A stretch of 64,000 bases of DNA from Saccharum officinarum (Eukaryota > Streptophyta > Magnoliopsida > Poales > Poaceae): assembly GCA_020631735.1 (NCBI GenBank), contig CM036160.1:6122407-6186406 (forward strand), in the 5' to 3' direction. Positions within the stretch are counted from its first letter, which is position 1. Every line of letters starts with the position of its first letter. Positions 1-10,991 of the stretch are shown here, one piece after another. The notes under the pieces were generated by a model. The model saw nothing but the letters and a program-made list of their open reading frames with translations, searched no databases and had not been told where the DNA came from. Both the position numbers and the translations under genes were made by a program.

Positions 1-340
1 ATCCCGACGGGCGGAACCCTAGGCGGCTGGCGGTGCCTCGGCGGCCGGCAGCGAGCCTGCAGGCGGCGTCTGCCCAGTCCGCGGTCTCGCAGCATCCCGA
101 CGGGCGAAACCCTAGGCGGCTGGCGGCGCCGCGGCGGCCAGCGGCGAGCCTGCAGCCTGCAGGCGACCTAGGCGAGGGCTGCGGCCGGCGTTCGGCACTC
201 GGCAGCGGCAGCGGCAGCGCACAGCGCAGTGCGGGCAACGGGCGTGCGGCGCCGCGGCGGGCCACTGGCCAGCAGGGGAGCAGCCGAGCAGGCTGCGGCC
301 GGCGCTGCAGGAGCAGGTCTGAGGTCTCTATTCTAATCTA
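1..340. repeat. GC-rich segment with a ~92-bp imperfect tandem duplication
   Basis: The block starting atcccgacgggcg at position 1 recurs at about 93, followed in both copies by the CCTAGGCGGCTGGCGG motif and a GAGCCTGCAG motif. The rest is GCGGC-rich low-complexity DNA. One frame is open across it, but the composition is simple and no domain is recognisable, so I do not call a gene. GC content falls abruptly after about 335. Confidence 0.5.
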
Positions 341-634
341 ATTTCTAGTATTCTTGATTTCTTGTTGTTAGAATTGAATTGAACCTTGGATTAATGATTT
401 AATGTTTGCTGGTAGTGGTAGTAGCCATATACTGCATATAGGTTTAGTAGTTTACTGATTTGGGCATTTGGTGATTTGAGCCAATTAGCTGAACAATTTG
501 TTACTCGACTATTTTTATGAATTTAGTTATTGCTAACATGTTATAATTACATTCGAAACCTATGGTTGCGTTATTTTTTTTTGGAATATGGAAGTGGGAA
601 TACCCAACTTTTATTTTCTGGCTCCGCCACTGGC

Positions 635-641
635 TATAAAA
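635..641 (+). promoter_or_regulatory. TATA box of the carboxylesterase pseudogene
   Basis: TATAAAA lies 115 bp upstream of the ATG at 756, followed by a CA-rich leader typical of plant 5' UTRs. The stretch from 342 to 634 is AT-rich upstream DNA in which I see no gene. Confidence 0.55.
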
Positions 642-755
642 ACCCGCTACCACCTTGCCACAAGCCCACACCACAACAAAGAGCGTCAAACATATATAGA
701 CTGAATCAATATAGTACGTAAAAGGAGCTAGCTAGCTCACATATTGCATGCAATC

Positions 756-3700
756 ATGAACTCCACGAATAATGTTGTCGCCGGCGACATCGAACTTGAC
801 CACCGCCCGTTCCTAATAAAGTACACGGACGGCCGTATCCAGCGGTGGCTGAGAAGCCCTTTTGTGGCTGCGTCCGAGAACCCCACGGGAAACCGCGGGG
901 TGGCAACGAGGGACGTCCTCATCGACGCTGGCACGGGCTTGTCGGCCCGCCTTTTTCTCCCCTCTCAGGCAGCAGCCATGGCCGGAAGCAGGAGGCTTCC
1001 GCTTGTCATGTACATCCACGGCGGGTGTTTCTGCACCTAGAGCGCCTTCTGCCGAATGTACCACCATTACGCCACCTCCCTCGCCGCGAGCGCTGCAGTG
1101 GTCGTCATGTCGGTGGAGTACCGTCTTGCACCGGAACACCCGATACCGGCGGCCTATGACGATGCATGGACCGCGCTCCAGTGGGTGCGTCCCTCGTAGA
1201 CCCGTGGCTCGCTGACCACGCGGACCCTAGGCGAACGTTCCTCGCCGGCGACAGCGCCGGCGGGAACATTGTCTACCACACAGCGGTAAGGGCCAGCCGC
1301 GACCGCAGCATCGACATCGAGGGGATGGCCATGGTGCACCCCTACTTCTGGGGAGCCAAGCAGCTGCCATCCGAGAAGGTTTGGGATGGCATGGCGGTGT
1401 TCTCGGCTAACATAGTGGACTTGCTCTGGTTGTTCGTGACGGCGGGGCAGGCTGGGAACGATGACCCACGGCTGAACCCGCCGGACAAGGAGATCTTGTC
1501 GCTCACCTGCCGCCGTGTACTAGTGGCCGTGGTTGTGAAGGTGCGAACACAAGGTTGACAAGTACCCTTGTGTGTTCGTTTTATGATGAGTGATTATCAA
1601 TGTGATCCACGAAGTAGGTTAAGTGGTGATTAACCCTACCATGGCGAAAGCTATGTATGCGACATGTCTCTTGGCTTGTGTTGTGCAGGTGTGGAGCCCG
1701 GAGGCGGTGGTTGACGGTGAGGTGAAGGTCAAGGAGGACTGCCGTGCCGATGGACCGGGAGCGGTGAAGGGCGGACGTGAGGCTTGGACCGAGGGACAAG
1801 GAGGCCGGGTGACTAGCCGCAGTGGCTGACACCTGGGACATCGACAAGCGCAAGTGTACATGGGAGTGACCGTGTTGACCGAATCAAGACGGAGGACGTG
1901 CAAGTCGAGCGGGGCTCAGAGGATGACAGCCGACCGGTCGAGGACGGCGGTGACACGCGTCGAGGCAGAGGACGCGTATGGAGTACGCTACTCGCGAACG
2001 GGTTTGGTGGTTTGGGCCTCAAAACCATCGGTGGCAGGTTTACGGGTTTGGGCCTCAAAACCCGGGCGGAGATTCCAAGGAGGAACGGACGGCACATGGC
2101 GGCATCGGGGAGTTCGCGTCGAGACGAAGCTACTGATGAGGAGGCGCGGTGGCCGTCGGATGAAGATGACACCGGGTTGGACCATAACGCCCATGGGCTA
2201 AGTGGTTCGATTCAATTGTATCCAGTGGCAAAACTGAGATTGTATAATAGTCCTGTTAAATAGGATGAGGGAGCCCCCATCTCCCTCACCTCTCTCCCCA
2301 CGTTCATTTCCCCTCTTTCTTCTTAGGGTTAGCTCTTCTAGTGCTCATGAGAGAGGTCCAAAAATTTTGAATTTTTGTGGTGTTTGTTCTGAGATTTGAA
2401 ATGGGAAAGGAGACCCAAATCCTCCTCGTGCCCTCTGGGATTCGTCACTTTTTCTTATGATTTTTCATGTTCTTGTTTCACTGTTTTTCCCTATTTTCGT
2501 GCTTGGCTTCGATCTGAGCTTCCTGGAGTTTGGGTTAATCCTAGGCAATGATTTTTGGTGAATAGGTTTGTCCCAAGGTGAATTTCATAAATGCAAGTTC
2601 TAAGCTCTAGAGCTTTTGAATCGAAGGAGATCCGTTCGATTTTGTGCTCGCCTGTTTTCTGTTCGTTTTGGTGGAGCTTCTGTTCGTAGCTCGTCGTTTG
2701 GAGGTCGAGCACAGTGGGGGCCTAACTGCACGGGGGTGCTACCAGCGCCGGTGGTGAAACCAACAGCACCTGCCGCTAGACCTCGCGGTACCCTCTTCGC
2801 CGAGCCCACTTCTTTTGCCGGTTGTCCTTCTTCTCTCGTGTTCGTGAGAGAGTCCAACGTCAGTGCCCAGGTGCGGGGAAACCAACAGCAGTGCTGCAGC
2901 GCCGAGCGCCTCCCAGCCCCTCTGCTTACTTCGTCCTCTCTCTCTCTGTTCGCCTTGAATTTGTTCTGTCGTTTTGATCCGTTTCACAGCTGCAGGAGCA
3001 GATAGCTCAGCGGAGTAGCAGGCGTGCTAGCATCCTTCTACTGCAGATCGACTGCAGCTTGCATCTTTTGTCCAGCATAAAAGTGCAAAACTTTGAACTT
3101 GTTTTGTTTTCCAAAACCTGAGTTGTCACTTTCATTCTACAGGGAGCATTCATGACTTGTTCATTAATTCAAGTGATGTCCGTGTAATTATTTTGGTCTC
3201 CAATTAATTTCTGAGCTTAATTTTGATTGGTCAAAAGTTTGCTCCTTGCATCTGTTTCTCTCTGTTTGTTGCTTGATCCTGCTCCAAGCACTTGCGTGTG
3301 GTGCTCAGCTGCAAGAGAATTTTATCCAACAGCATAGCTCGCATAGGCAGCTGATGCTACTTCTAATTGGCTAGCCCAGTTTGTTCCCTGCAGTGCCGAG
3401 TAATTTCTGTAGCTCTCTCTGTCTGTTTTTCTACACGGTGGTGTCCAGGTCTCACCGGTGCTTGCTTGTCTGAGTATGGATGTTCACCTGTGCTTTCGGT
3501 GATTTACAAGTTGCAGCTTTGGTTGTTGCCCCAGTGTGGAGGTTCAGTGAGATTTGCAGGCTTCGGCGCGAATTCTCAGCTTGCTATTTCTTCTGCCGTT
3601 TGCGTATTTGAGCTTTGAATCTTTTTTCGTCAGTTGTGTTGGACTTCTACCATTGTGATGAATTTATCTAAGTGCTCTTGTCACTAGTTGGCTTGAGTAA

Positions 3701-4299
3701 TTTAGTTTGGAAACTCGCTTGTACTTGGCGGTGATTTTGAGACAGTGGCCAAATATTTCAAAAGAAATTTGAAGCTCCCATTCAACCCCCCATCACCGTT
3801 TTCGGTCCTTCAGAAGGATACCCTGCGGTACCACGGGTCCCGCTTGTTGGCCCACATCCGCGACTGTGGTGGCAAAGTGACGACCACTCTGGTGGAATCG
3901 GAGGGCGAGGACCATGGCTTCCACCTCTACAGCCCGCTGCGTGTGACGAGCAAGAAGCTCATGGAAAGCATAGTGCAATTCATAAACCAGCCGCCGCCAC
4001 CGGAGCTGAACGGAATGCATACATGGGAGAGTGAGATTATTGAGACGCCAACTCCCCAGCCGATCATAGGCGTCCCTACCAGGCCGTTCAAGGATACATT
4101 TGGCTATGGGATGGGCTTGAGACATAGAGGTGACCACGCATGCATGGCTCATTGCACATCAAAAATCGGACGTGGCAAATCGTCCAAGCTGGCGAACTTT
4201 GGGCTATTTATTAAGGGCCCCGTGAGGCATAGTAATAAGGTCTACAAGGCGCCCTCAGCAGCTGCAGTTCCAGGCACTCATGTTATCAAGAACTTCTAG
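756..4299 (+). pseudogene. Plant carboxylesterase (CXE, alpha/beta-hydrolase), broken by a stop, a frameshift and a solo LTR
   Basis: Remains of a class I plant carboxylesterase, the family that includes the gibberellin receptor GID1. Such enzymes hydrolyse ester substrates in the cytosol with an oxyanion-hole HGG and a Ser-Asp-His triad. HGG is at 1017-1025, the nucleophile motif GDSAGG at 1247-1264 (Ser codon 1253-1255), and the His of EDHGFH at 3912-3914. The start at 756 is the first true ATG. Lesions seen: an in-frame TAG at 1038-1040 just after HGGCFCT; a one-base loss near 1185-1190 that moves the frame before the SLVDPWL segment; and an insertion at 1542-3812. Removing the insertion and one target repeat restores a continuous VKDTLR reading, so the LTR landed in the codon of the presumed catalytic Asp. 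The C-terminal tail is longer than usual for the family. Close to certain as a CXE relic; the subgroup is not assigned. Confidence 0.9.
1542..3812 (+). mobile_element. Solo LTR (2271 bp) in the carboxylesterase gene, TSD GAAGG
   Basis: The segment begins TGCGAACAC and ends GGTCCTTCA, the TG...CA termini of an LTR, and is flanked by a perfect 5-bp direct repeat GAAGG at 1537-1541 and 3813-3817. No internal domain or second LTR copy is visible, so it reads as a solo LTR left by recombination. The 3' end carries a CCCATTCAACCCCCC tract like those near the ends of large grass LTRs. An imperfect palindrome of the first ~35 bases lies at the left edge. The superfamily cannot be fixed without pol; a Gypsy origin is likely from length. 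Confidence 0.85.
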
Positions 4300-4352
4300 C
4301 AGGGGAAAGAGCGAGGAGTGGTCCAGCAGTTGTGTTTTTACTTTATCATTAT

Positions 4353-4358
4353 CAATAA
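4353..4358 (+). terminator. Possible polyadenylation signal of the CXE relic
   Basis: AATAAA lies 54 bp after the final stop of the carboxylesterase relic, in AT-rich DNA containing a second AATAAA-like motif near 4393. From 4300 to 4495 nothing else is recognisable. Confidence 0.4.
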
Positions 4359-4495
4359 ATTAATATGTTGTGTCAAGGTATATTTTATTGAATAATAAAT
4401 AACAGTGAAGTTATCGTGTACTATTGTCAACAGCAAAAAGGGTCACATATGGTAAATTCATTTATCGGAAGTTTCAACCTACGGGCTAGGGCTCT

Positions 4496-5350
4496 TGTTG
4501 ACGTCGGATGTGGTCCGAATCACACACCAGCAAGGGCATTGGACGCCCGGGCAGCTACGGAGAGGTTTACAAGTAAACCACCAAAGGATAACCGATCGCG
4601 CTTACGTGACAAAGAACCGACTAGTTTTCAGGTAAACTAGCAAAGAAATCGTCGAAGCTCTCGCCCGGGAGGAACCCCGTTAGGGCAAGGACGTCGCCGG
4701 GTTGCCCTAGGTTAGCCGGCAAGCCTAGGACGTCATCCTTGATTGTGAATCAAGGGATGAACAGCATGGAGGTTAAAGGAGAAGAGAAAATGGGTAAAAG
4801 AGGTTGATTGATTTGTTTGTACGATTGGATAGATGGGAACTCAATCGGCCATGATCCTCTCATATATATAGAGGGGGGTGGTCTTATCCCAGTAGGAAAC
4901 CTCTCCAAGGCTTATTTTCTAAGTTTTCCACATCCAAAAACCGATCTAGAAACAAATCGGTTCGAGATCTGAAACTCAGATTCAGAATAAACACCTACCG
5001 GTACTTCCGGTAAGGCTCCACCGGTAGTACCGGTCCCTACCGATAATACCGGTCAAGGACCGGTAGTACCAGTAGTTCATTTTTACGCCAAACTGTGCCA
5101 CCTACCACCATCCATCGGTAGTACCGGTCTCGGACCGGTAGTACCGGTAGTTCATATCTGTGTCAAACCTTCTCGGACCGGTAGTACCGGTGACCTCGGA
5201 CCGGTAGTATCGATAGTTCATACATTTTCTCGGAGGCATAACTCTCTCATCCGGACTCCAAATTGGATGTTCCATATATGTTTTTTGACCACCTCGACGA
5301 GAGGAACGCAATGATGAAGACTGTTATACATTTTGACAACTTCATAAAAT
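4496..5350 (-). repeat. 3' LTR of the Gypsy element (right edge approximate)
   Basis: The left end is TGTTGACG on the plus strand, which gives the CA terminus on the coding strand. A TATATATA promoter box near 4862-4869, read leftwards, precedes a leader-like sequence, which fits U3 on the right and R/U5 on the left. The right edge lies where gag-like coding fades into the ACCGGT-rich U3 and cannot be placed exactly. Confidence 0.5.
4993..5215. repeat. Array of ACCGGTA/CCGGTAGTACCGGT palindromic motifs
   Basis: About ten ACCGGT-centred motifs, several in the form GGACCGGTAGTACCGGT, recur at irregular 15-50-bp spacing. They sit in the U3 part of the Gypsy LTR upstream of its TATA box, so they may be clustered promoter or methylation-target motifs. 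Each half-site is self-complementary. Confidence 0.75.
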
Positions 5351-5778
5351 GGACATTTTTGGTTGTCAAGACCATGAGATGAATTCCACATAAGCATAGG
5401 CAGAGAACATGGTTGATGCCAAGACCAATGACTCTGATGATCTGGTACAAACTTCCAACTTGGCAATTGCTTCTTGAATCTTCTTCTTCTTTCTTTTGCC
5501 TTTGTCGCACCACTTACTTGAGTATCATCCTTATGAGCTTGAATACTTCCTTTAGGAACCCAAGCATCACTGAGCTTCTCTGCACTAAGCTTTTGCAATT
5601 TCTTTTCTTGCCACTTTGGTAAACCGATTGAGCATGTCATTTTCGCTTCTATTTTGGACAGCGGCAATTCTTTCTTGATTTTAGGCACTTTCATCTTCTT
5701 TTGTTCAAATTTGGCACCTACAACATCAATAGATGATTTCTCTACTTCTTTGCCATCATTAGCCGGATTTTTCAACAA
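5218..5778 (-). pseudogene. Gag-related fragment of the Gypsy element
   Basis: The minus-strand frame is open for 186 codons but has no ATG at its upstream edge, so it is a fragment. It contains LPKWQEKKLQKLSAEKL and a W(V)PKGS segment, a sequence type common in the gag/linker region of grass Gypsy elements, then basic KAKERRRRFKK. The last ~40 codons run into LTR-like sequence and are probably not native coding. Transposition function is lost. Confidence 0.55.
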
Positions 5779-6283
5779 CGTAATCGGTTTTCAATAGTTG
5801 AATTTAGATCTAAACTTTTATCTTTCCGGCCATCATACTTCACGCGGTAAACTTATTTTACCACTTTCTTCTTTGATTGAGCTCCGGATCGATTTTGATC
5901 AAATCGGTCTTTATAAGAAGATTATTTCTCTGAATATCTAGGAGCTGCATCCTCTATGTATTGTGGCCTATAATATGATGGCAGATGTGTCTCTTCATCA
6001 AACCAACCCCAAGGTGAATATGGATGAAAATGTGTGGGCTATAGTCCATAAAACATGGGAATTGGCTGCTCAAAAGGATAATATGTTGCTGCTATGTGAG
6101 ATCCATTCCCTTGCCAATTCTACTCTTGAGATTTGTGCTTTGAAGGTAATTTTGATTATTGAACTTTCTTTGATTGGTTGGCAATATTTGATTCTCTTAT
6201 CTTTTTATATTTAGTTAGAAGTTCCTCAAAGCTAAGCTCCGGCCTTCTAGTCCTTTGTTTGCCATCCTCAAAGCTAAGCTCTC
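5779..6283. other. Internal, non-coding part of the Gypsy element
   Basis: AT-rich sequence between the two gag-like fragments, with a short repeated tract (CCTCAAAGCTAAGCTC near 6222 and 6268). No domain is visible in either strand. It probably marks the deletion scar where pol is missing. Confidence 0.35.
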
Positions 6284-6709
6284 TTATCTTTTTATATTTA
6301 GAGAGTAATTGGCTAAGTAATTAATATCATCATAACCAATTCTCTCATTCATCGGCATGTCTTGTGGTGGAACCACATAATGTGAGCTTATAGCTGATGA
6401 ATATGGATTTACATGTTGTATGTTGCTAGAAGAATTATAGCTCAATGGATTTTCAGCACACATTGGCTCTTGGTCATAATATTCATCAAAAGTATTAGCC
6501 GATGCAACATATCTAGGATTATCATAGCTAGCAACACCAACATGAGAATTTATATCACTTGCAAAATAATTACTATAACCATTAGATGCATTTGCAAGTT
6601 GTACCTCGGGATAATTGTAGTAGTATTGTGATGAATCCCCTTGGTATTTCATGGTTTTGCACTCGACCACCTTGATAAAATCTCCGATGAACAGCATGAC
6701 ACGTTGCAA
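6284..6709 (-). pseudogene. Leader/N-terminal gag-like fragment of the Gypsy element
   Basis: A minus-strand open frame rich in Asn, Tyr and Ser (SSQYYYNYPEVQ near its start). Real ATG codons are at 6697 and 6652; the outermost start codon of the frame is TTG. Its position just downstream of the right LTR and primer-binding-like region fits an N-terminal gag remnant. No zinc knuckle is present, and I cannot assign a function beyond the context. Confidence 0.35.
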
Positions 6710-6890
6710 AATAGCAACCTAGATCACAGCGGGTCAAAACCAGATGCACTCGGCCTTTTAGGGCCGGATTGGACGGTAATGGCAACCACAAAAAGATAGA
6801 TCAACGAAGAATAGGGCTAGGGCAAAAGAGATTCAGCAACAAAAGTGAAGCTAAAGCAATCTTCTTCCCCAGCGGAGTCGCTAAAAAGTG

Positions 6891-7118
6891 TGTTGACGTC
6901 GGATGTGGTTCGAATCACACACCAGCAAGGGCATTGGACGCCCAGGCCACTATGGACTAGAGAACACATCAAGATATCACTCTTTCGTGGTGAAGCACGG
7001 AGAGGTTTACAAGCAAACCACCAAAGGATAACCGATCGCGCTTACGTGACGAAGAACCGTCTAGTTGTCAGGCAAACTAGCAAAGAAACCGTCGAAGCTC
7101 TCGCTCGGGAGGGACCCC
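6891..7118 (-). repeat. 5' LTR of the Gypsy element, interrupted at 7118
   Basis: Matches 4496-4680 but keeps about 50 bp (around 6950-7000) missing from the left copy. It stops at ACCCC (7114-7118), where the left LTR continues, which marks the insertion point of the Sirevirus. Confidence 0.65.
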
Positions 7119-8116
7119 TAAAAGGATCAAGTGCCCAAGAGGGGGGGTGAATTGGGCTTTTCTAAAAATTAATTGCAAGAATTAAATCCTACAAGCCAAA
7201 CTTCACCCCTAGTGCCTACTAGTGTTCTTTGTGATTCTACCGATAAAAGTTTTGCACCCTAAGTTCCAATCCTAGACTAGCATGGCAATTCTAGGAAAGT
7301 AAACAAGCAATGAAAGTAATGCTCGAAAGTAAATGCTTGAAAGTAAGGGTTAGGAACACGGCGATGTTTTGCCGAGGTATTGGAGAGTCGCCACTCCCCA
7401 CTAGTCCTCGTTGGAGCACCCGTGCAAGGGTGTAGCTCCCCCTTGATCCGCGCAAGGATCAAGTGCTCTCTACGGGTTGATTCTTCGACACTTGGTCACG
7501 GCGAATCACCCAAAACCGCTCACAACTTGAGTTGGGTCACCCACAATCTCGTCGGATGATCACCAAACTCCCAATCACCACCAAACCGTCTAGGTGATGG
7601 CGATCACCAAGAGTAACAAGCTAGAACTCTCACTTGACCACAACAAGCCTAATGAGAAGATGGATGCACACTTGCTACACTCTTGTCACTAGAGAGGATT
7701 CTCAAACTTTGATTCGCAAATCTCTATCCTCACTAGGGCTCTTGCACTCCCTTGCACTTCAAAGGTGTTTCTTAGCTGAACAAATGAGCAAGAGACCTCT
7801 AAAAGAGGTGGAGGGGATATATTTATACACCCCTCAAACAAATCCAACCGTTACCTTTCAAAACAGCCAGACGCGCACTGACCGGACGCGCCTGTCGACA
7901 TGACCGAACGCGCCGGTCAGGTGTAACGGTCGAAAACCGAAAAACGGAGCTGAGTGACTGGACGCGTCGATCAAGGGACATGAATACCATATTGCTCAAA
8001 GTAGTTATCATCTCCATGACCTAACTTACCAACGTTTCTGCAAAACACACGTTAGTCATGGTAATTAAGCGTTGTCATCAATTGCCGAAACCAACACCGA
8101 GGCCTAGATGCTTTCA
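7119..8116 (-). repeat. 3' LTR of the Sirevirus, 998 bp
   Basis: The plus-strand right edge is GATGCTTTCA (8116), i.e. TGAAAGCATC at the start of the coding-strand LTR. The left edge TAAAAGGATCAAG (7119) looks like the usual TGAAAGGATCAAG with one G-to-A change. The coding-strand end has the AATTCACCCCCCCTCTTGGGCAC tract. Near 7866-7975 are several GACCGGACGCG-like motifs, the CG-rich motif class reported for Sirevirus LTRs. A TATATTTATA box lies near 7819 and, read leftwards, could drive transcription. Confidence 0.8.
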
Positions 8117-8131
8117 ATCTCTCCCTTTTTG
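8117..8131 (-). promoter_or_regulatory. Polypurine tract of the Sirevirus
   Basis: AAAAAGGGAGAGAT on the coding strand directly abuts the LTR start and would prime plus-strand DNA synthesis. Similar purine tracts occur upstream at 8479-8486 and 8497-8511 (AAAGGGGGAGAGAG), consistent with the multiple polypurine tracts described for Sireviruses. From 8132 to 8534 there is otherwise only AT-rich non-coding sequence. Confidence 0.65.
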
Positions 8132-8534
8132 ATGATTGATGACAACACTTAGATTCAGAAGATATGAGTTGAGGTTTTCGATCATGCTTGGTTCACATAA
8201 GCATAAAGCTGTCAGCACAAGGGGTTAGTCAATGCTTATGTGTTCCAAGCCAACTGAGTGTACTTATAAGATAAGACATGAAGAGTTAGTACACATAAAA
8301 ATATAGCTCATATGAAATCGGAGTAAGGCACGGAAGCACAACCTTATGAGCTAAACATCATTTAGTGACATAAAACAAAACATAGTCTCACAAACTCATT
8401 GTCACACAATGCAGGACGAGAAAAGTAAATATGATGCATGAAAGTAGCACACACGAAAAATGAAACCCTCTAACCCAACTCCCCCTGAATTTATGCTCTC
8501 TCTCCCCCTTTGGCATCAACCGCCAAAAACTAAA

Positions 8535-10967
8535 CTAGGGATCTGACGGGGGAACAGAAGCTGTCGTGTCTGGTGCCAAGGAGCGCGGAGTGATCACAAA
8601 CTGCGTAGCATCCTCCTCAGACTCTGAACTGTCAGGCTGACCCTCTGAAGCTGAACGTGGAAGTGAAGTAGTCTGGTTCTGTAGATGAGGTGCAGTGACT
8701 GAAGGTGTAGAAGCAACTATTGGATTGGTCACTGTCGCCTGAGCCTGAAAAACCTCTAGAGTGGGAGGATCTGTAGATGCAACTGAAGAAGGCAAGGTAT
8801 CTGTGGTAGCAGCCCCTGTCACTGAAAACACAGCAGTCTCTGAAGCCGACATCTCTGAGGTAGACACAAGAGTAGTGTAAGACAGTGATGGCTGCCCAGT
8901 CAGCTCACTGTATGTAACACTGAAGTTAGGGAAAATAGTGCCTAGAAGTAGGTGAGGTTCTAGCTGAGCTGGTGGAGTGAATCCTATCTGGATAGGCGTG
9001 TAGCTCGGAGACTGAAATGTCTACGGTATCTGCTGCTGAGGGGAGGTGTACTGAAAACTAGGCTGCCCCTGACTCTGAGGTCCACTGGACTGTAAAGCTG
9101 GAGTCAGGACAGATGGCGGTGGCGGAACTCCCATAGCGACAAGGTGGCGTAGGAGCTCTAAATACTACTGCTGAGTGGCTGCCTGCTGCCTCTGCATCTC
9201 AAACTGCTGACGCTGAAACTCGAGCTGCTGCCTCTGAAGCTCGTCCTGGTGAGCCTGAATCTGTGCAAATGCTGCAGCTAAGTCCTGTGCCTGTCGCTGC
9301 ATCTATATCTACTGTCGCTCCTGGGCCTGGGTCAACCTCTCAAGAATAGCCACCATGGCTGGATCTGAGCGGGAGGCTGAGCCAGAGCCACCGGCCTCGT
9401 GATCGTGAGGCCGAGGAGAGCGATACCGGGGGATGGGCTGGTAGTCTTCATCTGTGCTGTCAGTGGCCACATCCTCAGCTTGATCAGCCGGCTGAGCATC
9501 TAAGTCTGCAAGCTCTGCCTCTGCAAGACCCTCAACGGTCTCGTCCTGCTCAGCGGCTGTCTCTGGTACCTCTAGCCTCTGTCTCTGTCCTAGGCCAGGT
9601 GCCTGCTCTCTAGTCACTGATGCCCACAGCTGGTGGATGTCATATTCTGGGAATGCTGTGGTAGTATCAGAGATTTCAGCTCTAATCTCTGCAGGCAACT
9701 CATAGGCAGTCTTGATGATGAAGCAGATCCAGTGTGCATATGGGAGCTGCCTGTGTCCCTTGAACCCCTCTACCAAGGTATCCTCCATCTCACAAAGCAT
9801 CAGATCCCAAAGGTCGAACGGGGTTTGTGAGACAAGGTGATATATCACCCATAGCTGCATGCGAGTGAGACCCTCTCTGTATCCAAGTCTAGGAAGAAGT
9901 GTCCTCCTCACTATAGCATCCAGCACTCTCGCTATGGGTGTCAAGCTGGCTGGAGTGCGTCGAGACCCTTTGCCAAAAGGCTCACGGAAGCAGGGTCAAA
10001 TCAGATCAGTAGGAGGCACTGTCCCGCCATGAGGGCGTCTCGGGGGAGCAGTCTGTCCGAAGCACAGCTGATGGATCTTGGTCTCTGAAGCGGGGAGTCT
10101 GAGAATCTCTCGTACCCTGGTGCTGTATAACCTACGGTCATGACCTCTGAAGGCAAAGTGGATGAACTGATGTGCAGGGTCGATCCATAGTGATGAGTAA
10201 AACTCTCTGACCCAGGTTTCGCAGTATGCTCCAGTCCGTCCAAGTAGATCTGATAGACCAGGCAGAAAAGACAGATGTGGATGGAGCTGCTCACCAACCA
10301 CCTCAACTAGTGCCTCTAGTCGACAGACTCTATGTGGTCTGAAAGCTATCCCACTGTCGACATAGGCCCTGTAGAAATCCTCGTGCAGAGGCATGTAGAA
10401 GCCCTCTGACGCCCGGGGATCCCACTGGGGTGGGAACCACCGAGTGACCTCAACAAACCTAAGGGCCTAGACCTGTCTGGCTGTAGCATCCCTGAGGTCA
10501 AAATGCTCAACTAGGGGGTGACCTCTAGCCCTGGGAGGTGGACGGCCTCCACGACGCTATCCCTTTGGCCTGGGAGTGACCTGAGCTCACGTATGTCCTG
10601 AGCGACGACGCTGTGGAGTCTGTACTGTCTGCTCCTCAGTCTCCTGTGGATCCTCTGAAGGCTGCTCTGCAGGGGCATCCACTGTCTCCTCTATAGCCTC
10701 TACTGTCTCCTTTGTGACCTCTGTGCCAAGTTGTCGACCTTCAAGATGAAGGCGACTTTCTCCAATGCGAATACCACTGCTCCTGCCACCCCTTTCTGCT
10801 GCATCAGCTGCATCTGCCACTGCCTGAGCTATCTCTGCCTCTATAAGATTTCTCTTTCTTTTCTTGGCAGCAATCTTAACTCGCTTCCCGCGAGCTACCT
10901 CTGACCTCCTGGGGGGACTGTCATCCCTGTCACTGGGTGCCCCACTAGCGTTCTTGCATTGAACCAT
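8535..10967 (-). pseudogene. Extra 3' ORF (env-like) of the Sirevirus, eight in-frame stops
   Basis: One minus-strand frame runs from an ATG at 10967 (MVQCKNASGAPSD) to a natural stop at 8535, about 810 codons. It is interrupted by stops at 10587, 10557, 10467, 9996, 9309, 9303, 9165 and 9021. The order is: basic Arg/Lys-rich N-terminus with KKRKR; acidic Glu/Thr stretch; a central folded-looking segment with LEALVEVVGEQLHPHL and REILRLPASETKIH; a Trp-rich segment; an acidic linker; a Gln-rich run; and a Ser/Thr-rich C-terminus. This layout fits the putative envelope-like or 'transposon protein' ORF between pol and 3' LTR in grass Sireviruses, whose role is not established. I see no convincing signal peptide or membrane segment, so 'env' is a positional label. 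Confidence 0.7.
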
Positions 10968-10991
10968 ACTGACAAGAGGATGTACTGACAC

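Larger units (their letters stand above)
4496..7118 (-). mobile_element. Non-autonomous Gypsy-type LTR element, minus strand, internally deleted
   Basis: Two direct repeats beginning TGTTGACGTCGGATG at 4496 and 6891 share about 190 bp in the same orientation, including ATTGGACGCCC and GATAACCGATCGCGCTTACGTGAC. They are read as the ends of the 3' LTR (left) and 5' LTR (right) of a minus-strand element. Just inside the right LTR, minus-strand GCGACTCCGCTGGGGA resembles the primer-binding region of grass Gypsy elements. Only gag-like fragments lie between; no protease, RT or integrase is seen. The left repeat lacks about 50 bp present in the right one. The right LTR is cut at 7118 by the Sirevirus insertion, so its outer end is not visible here. 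Confidence 0.7.

Noticed and set aside
1542..3812. A GT...AG intron in the carboxylesterase gene
   Set aside because: The perfect GAAGG repeat with TG...CA ends and restored reading after removal fits an LTR insertion better than an intron.
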